Source: Bacillus gobiensis (GTDB lineage: Bacteria; Bacillota; Bacilli; Bacillales; Bacillaceae). Taken from it: a stretch of DNA of 64,000 nucleotides. The position numbers were made by a program, and so were the translations under genes. Location: contig NZ_CP012600.1 in NCBI RefSeq assembly GCF_001278705.1, positions 4,249,764-4,313,763 on the forward strand. Direction: 5' to 3'. Each line of letters begins with the position of its first letter. Within the stretch, counting starts at the first letter, position 1. The notes beneath the pieces are model-generated. The model saw nothing but the letters and a program-made list of their open reading frames with translations, did not search any database and was not told the origin of the DNA. This document shows positions 1 to 8,144 of the stretch, piece after piece.

Positions 1-803
1 CCGTTAAAGAAACAGGTCCTTGCTCAGCTATTTTTGACGGTAACGATGGGATGGGGCATGTTATTTCAAAAGAAGCAATGGAATACGCAATCCAGCTTGC
101 AGAGAAGAACGGGATCGGTATGGTGGCGGCCATCAACAGCAGCCATTGTGGAGCGTTATCTTATTTTGTACAGCAGGCGGCCGATAAAAATATGATTGGT
201 ATGGCGATGACTCATACGGACAAAATTGTCGTGCCATTTGGCGGTGCCAAGCCTTACTTCGGAACAAATCCAATCGCTTTCGGTTTTCCGGCAAAAGAAA
301 ATAAGCCCGTCATTCTTGATATGGCAACAAGCAATGTAGCTTTTGGAAAAGTATTGCACGCCCGTGAAGCAGGTCATTCAATCCCAGCCGATTGGGGAGT
401 TGATGAAAACGGAAGGCCGACAACAGATGCGGACAACGTTTCCGCCCTGCTTCCATTTGCAGGACCAAAAGGTTACGGCTTAGCGATGGTCGTAGATATT
501 TTGTCTGGTATTTTAACCGGCTCTGCATTTGGCCCGCATATCACGGCTATGTATGGCGATTACAACAAAAAACGTCATCTGGGGCATTTTTTCTGTGCGA
601 TCAATCCGAAGGTGTTTACCGATGTAACCGGCTTTTTAACCAATATGGATCAAATGATTAATGAGCTGCATGATATAACGCCTGCTGCTGGCTTCGATAA
701 AGTTATGGTCCCGGGAGAACCTGAACAGATTCGGGAAAATACACGGCGCAAAGAAGGGATTCCTGTAACAGATTCTGTTTATCAATATCTTATTCAAAAG
801 TAA
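1..803 (+). CDS. allD: ureidoglycolate dehydrogenase (AllD-like), 5'-truncated
   Basis: The reading frame is open from base 3 to the stop at 801-803 and continues off the left edge; the ATG at 51 is internal. The protein belongs to the malate/L-lactate dehydrogenase-like (type 2 NAD(P)H) family, and the visible C-terminal part matches E. coli AllD closely: [12 protein letters not shown], the [14 protein letters not shown] stretch, [13 protein letters not shown], and the long [17 protein letters not shown] segment. AllD oxidises ureidoglycolate to oxalurate in allantoin (purine nitrogen) breakdown, in the cytosol. No other allantoin gene is visible downstream, so the pathway context, if any, lies to the left. 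The family also contains lactate and malate dehydrogenases, so substrate is an inference from similarity. Confidence 0.85.
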   Translation, partial: VKETGPCSAIFDGNDGMGHVISKEAMEYAIQLAEKNGIGMVAAINSSHCGALSYFVQQAADKNMIGMAMTHTDKIVVPFGGAKPYFGTNPIAFGFPAKENKPVILDMATSNVAFGKVLHAREAGHSIPADWGVDENGRPTTDADNVSALLPFAGPKGYGLAMVVDILSGILTGSAFGPHITAMYGDYNKKRHLGHFFCAINPKVFTDVTGFLTNMDQMINELHDITPAAGFDKVMVPGEPEQIRENTRRKEGIPVTDSVYQYLIQK

Positions 804-894
804 GAAATGGGTCTTCTAACTCCTTTGCCCGGGACACATTCTTGTATTAGAATATGAAGTGGATCAAAATAAAAATAAGCGAGGTAATTTTTAC

Positions 895-1668
895 GTGCCA
901 GATAGCAAAGGAAACGAAAAAGATCTAAAGCTGATTGCATTGGATATGGATGGGACTCTTTTAAATCATGAAAATGACATTTCGGAAGGAAACAAGCAAG
1001 CAATTTCCGAGGCAATAAAACAGGGGATTCATGTGGTCATTAGTACTGGGCGTACAATTATGACTTGCAAAAAGCTAGTTGAGCCGCTTAAACTTTCATC
1101 TTATGTGATTACAACGAACGGAAGTGAAATCTGGGATTCGGATTTTGTTCTCGTTGAGCGCCAGCTGCTAGGCTGTGATCATATCGAGCAAATGCTCAAT
1201 TTAAGAAATACCCATAATACGAGTTTTTGGGCCGCGAGTGTAGATAAGGTATGGAGAGATGAGATCCCCGAAGACGTTACGAAACACGAATGGCTCAAGT
1301 TCGGTTTTGATATTGAAGATGACGAAATTCGCGAAAAAGTATTAGAAGAGCTTAGAAAAAATACTGGATTGGAAATATCAAATTCCAGCCCGACAAATAT
1401 TGAAGTAAATGCAGTCGGGATTAATAAAGCCGCTGCGTTAGTAAAGGTTACTGAACGCCTTGGGCTTACAATGGATAACGTAATTGCTATGGGAGACAGC
1501 TTAAATGATATTGCCATGATATCAGAAGCAGGAATCGGTGTAGCTATGGGAAATGCACAAGACATCGTGAAGGAAACAGCCGATTGGGTCACAGATACTA
1601 ACGTGGAAGATGGAGTAGCTAAAGCCATCAGACATTGGGTGTTGAATCCAAAGCGATCATCTGTTTAA
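895..1668 (+). CDS. HAD superfamily (Cof-type, subfamily IIB) phosphatase
   Basis: Soluble phosphatase of 257 residues. Motif I DMDGTLL near the N-terminus supplies the nucleophile Asp and the general acid Asp; motif II is the STGR segment; motif IV is GDSLNDIAMI with a following GVAMGNA, typical of Cof/YcsE-like sugar-phosphate or FMN phosphatases. The GTG at 895 is preferred as start because GAGGTAA sits eight bases upstream; a GTG at 859 would add twelve residues without a ribosome site. The substrate cannot be read from the sequence. It follows the dehydrogenase by about 90 bases and ends at its own terminator. Confidence 0.85.
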   Translation: MPDSKGNEKDLKLIALDMDGTLLNHENDISEGNKQAISEAIKQGIHVVISTGRTIMTCKKLVEPLKLSSYVITTNGSEIWDSDFVLVERQLLGCDHIEQMLNLRNTHNTSFWAASVDKVWRDEIPEDVTKHEWLKFGFDIEDDEIREKVLEELRKNTGLEISNSSPTNIEVNAVGINKAAALVKVTERLGLTMDNVIAMGDSLNDIAMISEAGIGVAMGNAQDIVKETADWVTDTNVEDGVAKAIRHWVLNPKRSSV

Positions 1669-1671
1669 TTT

Positions 1672-1696
1672 AAAAAGGGCCAAGCGCTCTTTTTTT
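1672..1696 (+). terminator. intrinsic terminator after the HAD gene
   Basis: Nine-base-pair stem (1672-1680 with 1686-1694, one G-T pair) with a five-base loop; the A/T part of the stem runs into a T tract. Confidence 0.6.
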
Positions 1697-1824
1697 ATTT
1701 GAATAAATGACCATAACTTTCATTTCATACGGGGAAAAGCTGAAATTTCTCATCATTTTACCAATCCCATCTTGAGTGATAGAATAATATTGGGAATAAA
1801 GAACAAAAATCAGGAGTGACTAAA

Positions 1825-2697
1825 ATGAAGGTATGGCTGACCATTTTTTCTCTGGGAGCATTGTTTATTCTCGGGGCTTGCGGCAATTCAGCTGATGAGA
1901 ATACAAAGGACGGAGAAAAACAGGAGGCAGCAGAGCCAAAAGCAAAGGATTCGTCCTCTGCTGACCAATCGTCGCAAGGGGAAGAGAACAAGGATCAAAA
2001 TAAAACAGAGCATAAGGATCACAATAAAGAAGGCGGCAATCAAGATCCAGAAACAAATACAGAAACAAATAAACCAGAAACAGGCGAGAGACAGGAATCA
2101 GAAGTTGCGACGATTCAAAATCCGGAGAATGTTGAAGCGATGGTCAATCAAAAAAATGTGCTTCCTTCAGATTATGAACCGAAAGATCTCGTTAAGCCCA
2201 ATGTGAAATTTTCATTTGCTGAGGATATTGAAAAGAGATATATGAGGAAGGAAGCTGCCGGCGCTTTAGAGCAGCTGTTTAAAGCCGCTAAAGAAAATGG
2301 ACATGATCTTTTCGCTGTTTCAGGCTATCGTTCGTATAAGCGACAAGAAGAAATTTTAAACAATGCGATTCAAAAAGACGGCGAGAAAAAAGCGAAGGAT
2401 TCCGTCGCCATACCTGGCCAAAGTGACCATCAAACCGGGCTGGCCATGGATATTTCAAGTCCCGCTGAAGGATATGGCCTAGATCAAAGCTTTGGTGATA
2501 CACCGGAAGGAAAGTGGGTTGCTGAACATGCATCTCAATATGGGTTTATCATCCGCTATCCTAAAGGAAAAGAAGATGTCACCGGTATTATCTACGAACC
2601 ATGGCACCTGCGCTACGTAGGGGAAAAAGTTGCTGAAGAAGTAGCTGCAAGCGGTCAGACATTAGAAGAATTCTATGGAGACAAACGTAAATTCTAA
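1825..2697 (+). CDS. VanY-like D-alanyl-D-alanine carboxypeptidase, lipoprotein
   Basis: Lipid-anchored zinc D,D-carboxypeptidase (peptidase M15B, VanY/YodJ type) that trims the terminal D-Ala from peptidoglycan stem peptides outside the membrane. The first 19 residues form a lipoprotein signal peptide with lipobox ILGAC. A low-complexity Glu/Lys/Asn/Gln-rich linker follows to about residue 95. The catalytic domain shows SGYRSYKRQ, the zinc motif SDHQTGLAMDIS (SxHxxGxAxD) and EPWHLRYVG (ExWHxRYVG). ATG 1825 is chosen over GTG 1816 because CAGGAG lies nine bases upstream. Housekeeping wall maturation is the likely role; nothing nearby suggests vancomycin resistance. Confidence 0.9.
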   Translation: MKVWLTIFSLGALFILGACGNSADENTKDGEKQEAAEPKAKDSSSADQSSQGEENKDQNKTEHKDHNKEGGNQDPETNTETNKPETGERQESEVATIQNPENVEAMVNQKNVLPSDYEPKDLVKPNVKFSFAEDIEKRYMRKEAAGALEQLFKAAKENGHDLFAVSGYRSYKRQEEILNNAIQKDGEKKAKDSVAIPGQSDHQTGLAMDISSPAEGYGLDQSFGDTPEGKWVAEHASQYGFIIRYPKGKEDVTGIIYEPWHLRYVGEKVAEEVAASGQTLEEFYGDKRKF

Positions 2698-2703
2698 CAC
2701 AAA

Positions 2704-2725
2704 CCCCCGGGAAGGATCCCGGGGG
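2704..2725. terminator. strong hairpin between convergent genes
   Basis: Perfect nine-base-pair GC-rich stem (2704-2712 with 2717-2725) with loop AGGA. It lies between the convergent carboxypeptidase and aldo/keto reductase genes. The T tract is poor on the plus strand and short on the minus strand. Confidence 0.55.
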
Positions 2726-2743
2726 ATTGACTGTGATAAGACA

Positions 2744-3574
2744 TTATATTTCAGTTAAATGCATCTCATCAGGATCACGGTATTGTCGTTCGTTTTTATC
2801 TAACTCATCAATATGTGCTAAATCCTCATCATCGAGAGAAAAATCAAACACGTTAAAGTTCTCTTCGATTCTCGATGGAGTGACCGATTTTGGAATGACA
2901 ATTACATCGTTTTGAATATGCCAGCGAATAATAATTTGTGCAGGAGATTTCTTGTGCTTTTCGCAGAGAGATTGAATGACTGGGTGGTTGAGCAACTCTC
3001 CTCCTCTCATAATCGGGCTCCACGCTTCAATGAAGATATCATGTTCCCTGCAAAATGATTTCAATTCATTTTGGCTGAAGAATGGATGGCATTCCACTTG
3101 ATTGACAGCGGGTTTTATGCTGCATTCCTTTAATACGCGTTCCAAATGGGGGATTTTAAAATTGGAGATTCCGATCGCACGGATCCGCCCATCCTCATAA
3201 AGCTTTTCTAAGGCACGGTACGTTTCTATGTACTTGTCGCTCTTCGGCATCGGCCAATGAATGAGATACAGGTCAATATAATCAAGCTGCAGCTTATTTA
3301 AACTTGTTTCAAAAGCTTGTAATGTTTGCTCATATCCTTGATCACTATTCCACACCTTGGTAGTGATAAAAAGTTCCTCACGCGGGAGACCAGACTCCTT
3401 AATCGCTTGACCGACACCTGCTTCATTTTTATAGACTGCGGCTGTATCAATCGACCGGTACCCGACTTCAAGTGCTTTTTTTACTGCACGAATCACTTCT
3501 GTTCCTTCTTCTGCTTTATAAACCCCTAAACCAAGCTGGGGCATTTTTACGCCATTATTTAAAAGTACGTCCAT
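2744..3574 (-). CDS. aldo/keto reductase (YvgN/YtbE type)
   Basis: NADPH-dependent aldo/keto reductase of 276 residues, a cytosolic TIM barrel that reduces aldehydes such as methylglyoxal in Bacillus relatives. Family signatures are visible: the GYRSIDTAAVYKNE segment with catalytic Asp and Tyr, TTKVWNSDQG with the catalytic Lys, LIHWPMP with the catalytic His, GISNF, and the cofactor-binding VIPKSVTPSRIEEN near the C-terminus. The ATG at 3574 is preferred to the upstream GTG because AAGGAG is eight bases before it, whereas the GTG overlaps that site. Substrate is unknown. Confidence 0.9.
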   Translation of the reverse strand: MDVLLNNGVKMPQLGLGVYKAEEGTEVIRAVKKALEVGYRSIDTAAVYKNEAGVGQAIKESGLPREELFITTKVWNSDQGYEQTLQAFETSLNKLQLDYIDLYLIHWPMPKSDKYIETYRALEKLYEDGRIRAIGISNFKIPHLERVLKECSIKPAVNQVECHPFFSQNELKSFCREHDIFIEAWSPIMRGGELLNHPVIQSLCEKHKKSPAQIIIRWHIQNDVIVIPKSVTPSRIEENFNVFDFSLDDEDLAHIDELDKNERQYRDPDEMHLTEI

Positions 3575-3611
3575 TGGTACCACTCCTTCTTTTGTTTCGA
3601 ATCATTTCTGC

Positions 3612-4727
3612 TTACCCGATGGCGCCGGCCAAATCGTAAGGAGAAAGGTCAATATCAGTCGGTTCGTTCAATGCAAGCTTTGCAAGCTGTGATCCTATGT
3701 ACGGTCCCATCGTAAGTCCAGAAGCACCTAAGCCGTTTGCAGCCAAAACATTTGGGAAGTTTGGCAAATTGCCGATGACAGGCAAAAATCCTGGTGTGAA
3801 TGGGCGAAAGCCGACTCTGGTTTCAACAAGCGTGCTATCGTCCAGACCTGGTGCCACTGCTAGTGCCTTATCAAAAATCTCCCGCAGCCCGCCGGCTGTT
3901 ACTCTGTGATCGAAGCCGACATCATTCTCATGGGTAGCTCCGGCAATAATCCTGCCATTTTCGAAGGAAAGCAGGTATTGGTCATTTGGAGGCATAACGA
4001 CAGGCCAATTTTCTGTTTTTGCATTCGGGGATTCAAGGTGGACGATCTGTGCTTTTTGCGAAGAAACCAAAAAATTGACTCCAAGCGGCCTTAGAAGTTT
4101 CTCTGCCCAAGCGCCGGCAGTAACGATGATTTTATCTGCTTTTATTATCTCATTGTCAACCCGGACGCCAGCCTTATTGTCATGTCCAATATACAGTGAT
4201 GCCTCACCATTGATAAAATGGACTCCCCGCTTTTTTGAAGCCAAGTTTAGAGCATTTCTCAGACGACGTCCATCGACTCTGGCAGCCCCACTCACATAAA
4301 CTGCTCCGTAACCGTCAGCTAACGGAGGAAACTTAGCTTTTGCTTCATCGGAAGAAAGCAGAGTGATGCCGCCAATTTCAGGCGCATCCTCTCGTCGTTT
4401 TTCAGCACGTTTTATCATTTCGGATAATTTCTTTTCATCCGTATGAATGCTTAGCGCACCAACTTTTGCATAGCCTGTATCTGTTTCTCCGTCAGCTTCT
4501 AATTCAGCAATTAAGCTGGGGTAATACTTTGCGCCTCCTTTCGCCAATTGATACCATGCTTTGTTGCGCCGCTGTGACAGCCAGGGGCATACGATACCTG
4601 CAGCTGCGTCAGTAGCTTGGCCTTTATCCTTGCGGTCGATCACAGTAACTTCTGCACCGGATTTGGCTAATTTATAAGCGGTAACAGAGCCAAGCACTCC
4701 CGCTCCTATAACAATACATTTGTTCAC
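3612..4727 (-). CDS. FAD-dependent amino acid oxidase/dehydrogenase (DAO family)
   Basis: Flavoprotein of the glycine oxidase/D-amino acid dehydrogenase (DAO, DadA-like) family. The N-terminus holds the FAD dinucleotide motif (VIGAGVLGSVTAYKLA) followed by an acidic residue after the second strand, and the C-terminus carries the RPFTPGFLPVIG and GLGASGLTMGPYIG segments typical of the family. It would oxidise a secondary or D-amino acid. I chose the GTG at 4727, which has AAAAGGA eight bases upstream and puts the FAD motif six residues in; an ATG at 4772 would add 15 non-family residues. It is 37 bases upstream of the aldo/keto reductase on the same strand, so co-transcription is likely. Exact substrate is unknown. 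Confidence 0.85.
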   Translation of the reverse strand: MNKCIVIGAGVLGSVTAYKLAKSGAEVTVIDRKDKGQATDAAAGIVCPWLSQRRNKAWYQLAKGGAKYYPSLIAELEADGETDTGYAKVGALSIHTDEKKLSEMIKRAEKRREDAPEIGGITLLSSDEAKAKFPPLADGYGAVYVSGAARVDGRRLRNALNLASKKRGVHFINGEASLYIGHDNKAGVRVDNEIIKADKIIVTAGAWAEKLLRPLGVNFLVSSQKAQIVHLESPNAKTENWPVVMPPNDQYLLSFENGRIIAGATHENDVGFDHRVTAGGLREIFDKALAVAPGLDDSTLVETRVGFRPFTPGFLPVIGNLPNFPNVLAANGLGASGLTMGPYIGSQLAKLALNEPTDIDLSPYDLAGAIG

Positions 4728-4864
4728 CGAAAACATCCTTTTCATTTTTCCATTTACATTACCATCATACATATCTTAAGCCATCCAGTTCAAATAAATT
4801 AAATCCGTTTAAACTGTTACTTACTTGTTAACAATGATGAAAGACATATTTTAGGGGGTGTATT

Positions 4865-5539
4865 ATGGATTATCTACATATAACCACTGAACTTATTATT
4901 GGATTTTTTGCTTTATTTCTTGTGACGAAGATATTAGGAAAAACCCAGTTTGCACAAATCACACCGTTTGATTTTATATCAGCACTAATACTTGGAGAAA
5001 TGGTTGGAAATGCGATTTTTGATGAAAATGTGAGTGTCTGGGAAATATTATTTGCAGTAGCCGTATGGGGAATTTTAATTTATATAATAGAACTATTATC
5101 GCAAAAGTTTAAAGGGCTAAGGGGGCTGTTGGAAGGACAGCCAGCGATAGTTATCGGTAAGGGGAAAATTGATTACCAGGCTTTAAAAATAAATAAATTG
5201 GATATCAACCAGCTTCAGACGTTAGTCCGTGAAAAAGGATATTTTTCAATAACGGAAGTTGAGTACGCGCTCTTAGAAACGGACGGTTCAGTTAGTGTAT
5301 TGCCGAAGCATCCCAATTCTCCGCTGACAAAACAGGATTTTGATATCAAATATAAACCAGTTTCTTTGCCGATCACATTAATCCTTGATGGTGAGTTAGT
5401 CAAAAACAATTTAACGGAGGCTGGATTTGATGAGGATTGGCTGAAAAAACAATTGGAAGCTGAAAATATTCATGATTACAAAGAGGTTCTTTACTCAGAG
5501 TGGCATGAAATCAGAGGGCTTCATATTCAGCGCAGTTAG
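4865..5539 (+). CDS. DUF421 membrane protein (YetF family)
   Basis: Membrane protein of 224 residues with about three N-terminal transmembrane helices (residues 5-25, 35-55, 58-80) and a cytoplasmic C-terminal domain containing the DUF421 hallmark region (FKGLRGLLEGQPAIVIGKGKI then LNINQLQ-like LDINQLQTLVREKG). Similar to B. subtilis YetF/YrbG; members are found around sporulation and stress genes but their biochemical role is not settled. A strong ribosome site AGGGGGTG lies just upstream of ATG 4865. It is divergent from the flavoprotein gene. Confidence 0.85.
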   Translation: MDYLHITTELIIGFFALFLVTKILGKTQFAQITPFDFISALILGEMVGNAIFDENVSVWEILFAVAVWGILIYIIELLSQKFKGLRGLLEGQPAIVIGKGKIDYQALKINKLDINQLQTLVREKGYFSITEVEYALLETDGSVSVLPKHPNSPLTKQDFDIKYKPVSLPITLILDGELVKNNLTEAGFDEDWLKKQLEAENIHDYKEVLYSEWHEIRGLHIQRS

Positions 5540-5554
5540 AGGCATTATCTCGCA

Positions 5555-5740
5555 TTAACGGGCAGTAAGACCCCCATCTCAAGGTTATGAGTGAAAACGT
5601 ACAATCCTAGGCGGGGATAACTGCCCATAAAAGCTAGGATTGGCTTCAACTCACAATCAGTGGGGATGAATGTAAGAAGGCTAATTACTCAGGCGTCTTG
5701 TGCGGGCACCTTCACTAGAACCACTGATTGAAGTTTTACT
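5555..5740. other. folded intergenic segment, possible IS200/IS605 right-end or RNA remnant
   Basis: No gene. Several long-range inverted repeats: GGGCAG at 5560-5565 with CTGCCC at 5621-5626, AATCCTAG near 5603 with CTAGGATT near 5634, and ATCAGTGG near 5657 with CCACTGAT near 5721. Read in one plus frame, the 5' part gives a short VRPP-like tail followed by a stop, which recalls ends of TnpB proteins and their guide-RNA region, but no tnpB body is present. An unrelated structured RNA is equally possible. Confidence 0.3.
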
Positions 5741-5776
5741 TTATTATTCGATAAGGGATAAAAATTAATTCTGTGT

Positions 5777-5805
5777 TGATTTCATGAAAGTATCATGGTA
5801 TCTTA
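5777..5805 (+). promoter_or_regulatory. sigma-A promoter for the S-box leader
   Basis: TTGATT and TATCTT separated by 17 bases, about 33 bases before the first strand of the riboswitch. Confidence 0.6.
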
Positions 5806-5838
5806 ATGTTACTAACCCTATCAGTTAAATATGAATTC

Positions 5839-5944
5839 TTCTTATCTTGAGAAGCGGAGGGACTGGCCCTGTGAAGCTTCGGCAGCGGACTTACATGATA
5901 AGTACTGTGCTAATTCCTGCAAGCAATAGCTTGAGTGATAAGAA
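5839..5944 (+). promoter_or_regulatory. SAM-I (S-box) riboswitch
   Basis: S-box aptamer recognised by its conserved core: closing P1 strands TTCTTATC (5839-5846) and GATAAGAA (5937-5944), the GGAGGGACTGGCCC block with TGAAGC near 5857-5877, CGGCAGC after it, and GTGCTAATTCCTGC near 5907-5920. It is followed by an intrinsic terminator at 5970-6015, as in OFF switches that shut transcription when S-adenosylmethionine is high. The only downstream gene before the next terminator is the ATP-grasp ligase. Confidence 0.93.
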
Positions 5945-5969
5945 TAGGTAATTGAATATTTAGATATTC

Positions 5970-6015
5970 ACAGCCTCTTCTTATGCAGTTTAAAGAAGAG
6001 GCTGTTTGTTTTTTT
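5970..6015 (+). terminator. riboswitch-controlled terminator
   Basis: Eleven-base-pair stem (5970-5980 with 5995-6005) followed by a T-rich tract to 6015. It is the expression platform of the S-box leader, upstream of the ATP-grasp start at 6051. Confidence 0.9.
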
Positions 6016-6050
6016 AATGAGGGGAAAAGAAAAATCATGGAGGGATCAGT

Positions 6051-7016
6051 ATGGGCAAAATTTACGTGATTCATGAAAATGATGAATGGACGTTACATTT
6101 AACAAAGCGTTTGGACGAACTGAAGCTTCCATATGAAGTGTGGAATTTAAATGAAGGCTCAATTGACTTGACAGAAGAGCCCCCTGAAGGCGTTTTTTAC
6201 AGCCGAATGAGCGCGTCTTCCCATACGAGAGGCAACCGATTTGCGCCTGAATTCACTGCAACAGTACTCGATTGGCTTGAAGCGCATGATAGGAAGGTTA
6301 TAAACGGGAGCATGGCTTTAAAACTTGAATTAAGCAAAGCGGCTCAATACGCCGCATTAAGTCGAGATGGAATCCGTACCCCTGAGACAATAGCCGCTGC
6401 CGGGAAAGAAGAGATTATTAAAGCGGCGAAATATTTAAACAAGACATCTTTTATTACAAAGCATAATCGTGCGGGGAAAGGATTGGGCGTCCAGCTTTTT
6501 CATTCGATTGAGGCTTTAGAAGACTATGTTTATAGTTCAGGTTTTGAAGAGCCGATTGATGGAATTACTCTCGTTCAGGAGTATATTGAATCCCCTGATC
6601 AGTCAATTATAAGGTGCGAATTTATCGGCGGGAAATTCTTATATGCTGTAAAGGTTGATACGTCTGGAGGATTTGAGCTTTGCCCGGCCGATGCTTGCCA
6701 GATTGGCGATCAAATCTGCCCGGCAGATGGAGAAGCGGTTTCGAAACCGAGTTTTCAAATCCTTGCTAATTTTCATGAAACGATTATTGAAAAATATGAA
6801 AACTTCCTGCAGCAGCAGCAAATCCTTGTAGCAGGTATCGAATTTATTAAAGACAAGGATGGGAATCTATATACCTATGATATTAATACAAACACGAACT
6901 ACAATGCCGATGCTGAAAAAGCGGCAAATGTTTACGGAATGCTGGAGCTGGCAAACTATTTAAAAAGAGAATTGGAAATACCATATTTTTATCACCCTTA
7001 TGCATTATCAAAATAA
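6051..7016 (+). CDS. RimK/glutathione-synthetase-like ATP-grasp ligase under SAM riboswitch
   Basis: Cytosolic ATP-grasp protein of 321 residues. The ATP-binding part shows KHNRAGKGLG (about residues 137-146), the adenine-hinge QEYI (176-179), and the metal-binding end YDINTNTNYN (276-285) preceded by AGIEFI. The family joins a carboxylate to an amine or thiol via an acyl phosphate, often adding amino acids to peptides or metabolites. The N-terminal 100 residues form the usual variable pre-ATP-grasp domain. ATG 6051 has GGAGG nine bases upstream. The gene is alone between an S-box leader and its own terminator, which implies control by methionine/SAM supply. Its substrate is not known; a sulfur or methyl-cycle amino acid derivative is an inference from regulation only. 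Confidence 0.88.
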   Translation: MGKIYVIHENDEWTLHLTKRLDELKLPYEVWNLNEGSIDLTEEPPEGVFYSRMSASSHTRGNRFAPEFTATVLDWLEAHDRKVINGSMALKLELSKAAQYAALSRDGIRTPETIAAAGKEEIIKAAKYLNKTSFITKHNRAGKGLGVQLFHSIEALEDYVYSSGFEEPIDGITLVQEYIESPDQSIIRCEFIGGKFLYAVKVDTSGGFELCPADACQIGDQICPADGEAVSKPSFQILANFHETIIEKYENFLQQQQILVAGIEFIKDKDGNLYTYDINTNTNYNADAEKAANVYGMLELANYLKRELEIPYFYHPYALSK

Positions 7017-7041
7017 ACCGCCAATTTCCGGCGGTTTATTT
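7011..7041 (+). terminator. terminator of the ATP-grasp gene
   Basis: Twelve-base-pair stem (7011-7022 with 7030-7041) overlapping the stop codon, with the T-rich arm serving as the tract. Confidence 0.85.
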
Positions 7042-7229
7042 TCTATCCTAAGAAGCAGTTTACTCTACGAGACCTTAACTCTCATTCTCTATTTAAGTCC
7101 AACAACTTTCCGAACTTTTTAACGAAGGATTTCCAATTTATAACGTACGATGTTCGCCTTGCTTGATATCATGTATAATAATTTATATCAATTTCAAAAA
7201 ACAATTTTTAAATACAAGGTGAATACAAT

Positions 7230-8003
7230 ATGAAAATAGCTTTTTTTGATTCGGGAATTGGCGGAATTACAGTGCTTCACGAGGCAATGAAGCAGCTTCC
7301 TAGGGAGGATTTTGTTTTTTTTGCCGATACCCTTCATGTTCCATATGGGACTAAATCAAAGGCAGACGTAAAAGAATATGTGAAACAATCTGTAGAAACG
7401 ATCCGAGAGGAAGAGGTAAAAGCTCTTGTTATCGCGTGTAATACAGCAACGAGTATCGCAGTTTCTGAATTAAGAAACACATATGATTTTCCGATTATCG
7501 GCATGGAGCCGGCGGTTAAACCTGCTTTGGAAATAAGCCGATCTGCCGGAAAAAGAGTACTCGTTTTTGCTACTCCGCTAACACTGAAGCAATCAAAATA
7601 TACACAGCTGGTATCTCGAATCGATGATCAGCGTCTTGTAGATTCCCTGCCGCTGCCGGAGTTAGTTGAGTTATGTGAGCGATTAAACTTTGAGAGCCAA
7701 GAAGTGATTGATTATTTTACAGAAAAACTTTCATCGTTTGATCTAAACAACTATGGCACAGTTGTTCTGGGATGCACCCATTATCCGTTTTATAAACACG
7801 TTTTACGAAGTATTTTGCCAAACCACATTCAAATCGTTGATGGAAGCGTTGGAACTGTTCATCGATTAGCGGTTATATTAAGTGAAGCCGGACAATTGCA
7901 TGCAGACGGAAATGCAGACACAAAATTTCTTTGTTCAAGTCAAAATCCAGATTACATAAGGAAAATGGAAAAGGCGCTTACATTCATTCAAAACCATGAA
8001 TGA
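7230..8003 (+). CDS. murI: glutamate racemase (YrpC-like)
   Basis: Converts L- to D-glutamate for peptidoglycan (and poly-gamma-glutamate in some bacilli). The 257-residue protein has the FDSGIGG N-terminus and both catalytic cysteines in their motifs: ACNTATS around residue 71 and GCTHYPF around residue 181. The sequence resembles the second racemase of B. subtilis (YrpC) more than RacE, judging by the start MKIAFFDSGIGG and the ADTLHVPYG segment. A weak site AAGGTGAATACAAT precedes ATG 7230. It is a single-gene unit between terminators. A related but broken Asp/Glu racemase lies at 19624-20330. Confidence 0.92.
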   Translation: MKIAFFDSGIGGITVLHEAMKQLPREDFVFFADTLHVPYGTKSKADVKEYVKQSVETIREEEVKALVIACNTATSIAVSELRNTYDFPIIGMEPAVKPALEISRSAGKRVLVFATPLTLKQSKYTQLVSRIDDQRLVDSLPLPELVELCERLNFESQEVIDYFTEKLSSFDLNNYGTVVLGCTHYPFYKHVLRSILPNHIQIVDGSVGTVHRLAVILSEAGQLHADGNADTKFLCSSQNPDYIRKMEKALTFIQNHE

Positions 8004-8020
8004 TAAGCCTTATTTGATGC

Positions 8021-8065
8021 ACAGCCGGGCACTTTTAGAGAAGCGTCCGGCTGTTTGTCGTTTTT
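8021..8065 (+). terminator. terminator after glutamate racemase
   Basis: Stem ACAGCCGG (8021-8028) with CCGGCTGT (8047-8054), then TTGTCGTTTTT. Confidence 0.75.
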
Positions 8066-8080
8066 CAAAACACTTCACAT

Positions 8081-8106
8081 GTTTAATAAGAATTTTCCTG
8101 AGGAAT
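8081..8106 (+). promoter_or_regulatory. sigma-B-type promoter before ydaD
   Basis: GTTTAA, 14 bases, AGGAAT. This matches the sigma-B consensus GTTTAA-N12-15-GGGWAW at all but one position. It lies about 40 bases before the start of the SDR gene. Confidence 0.75.
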
Positions 8107-8144
8107 AGTGTATTACGTAATCACATAAATAGGAGGAATTCAAA

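Noticed and set aside
1179..1628. 149-codon minus frame opposite the HAD gene
   Set aside because: Ser/Phe/Ile-rich antisense shadow of a well-supported gene.
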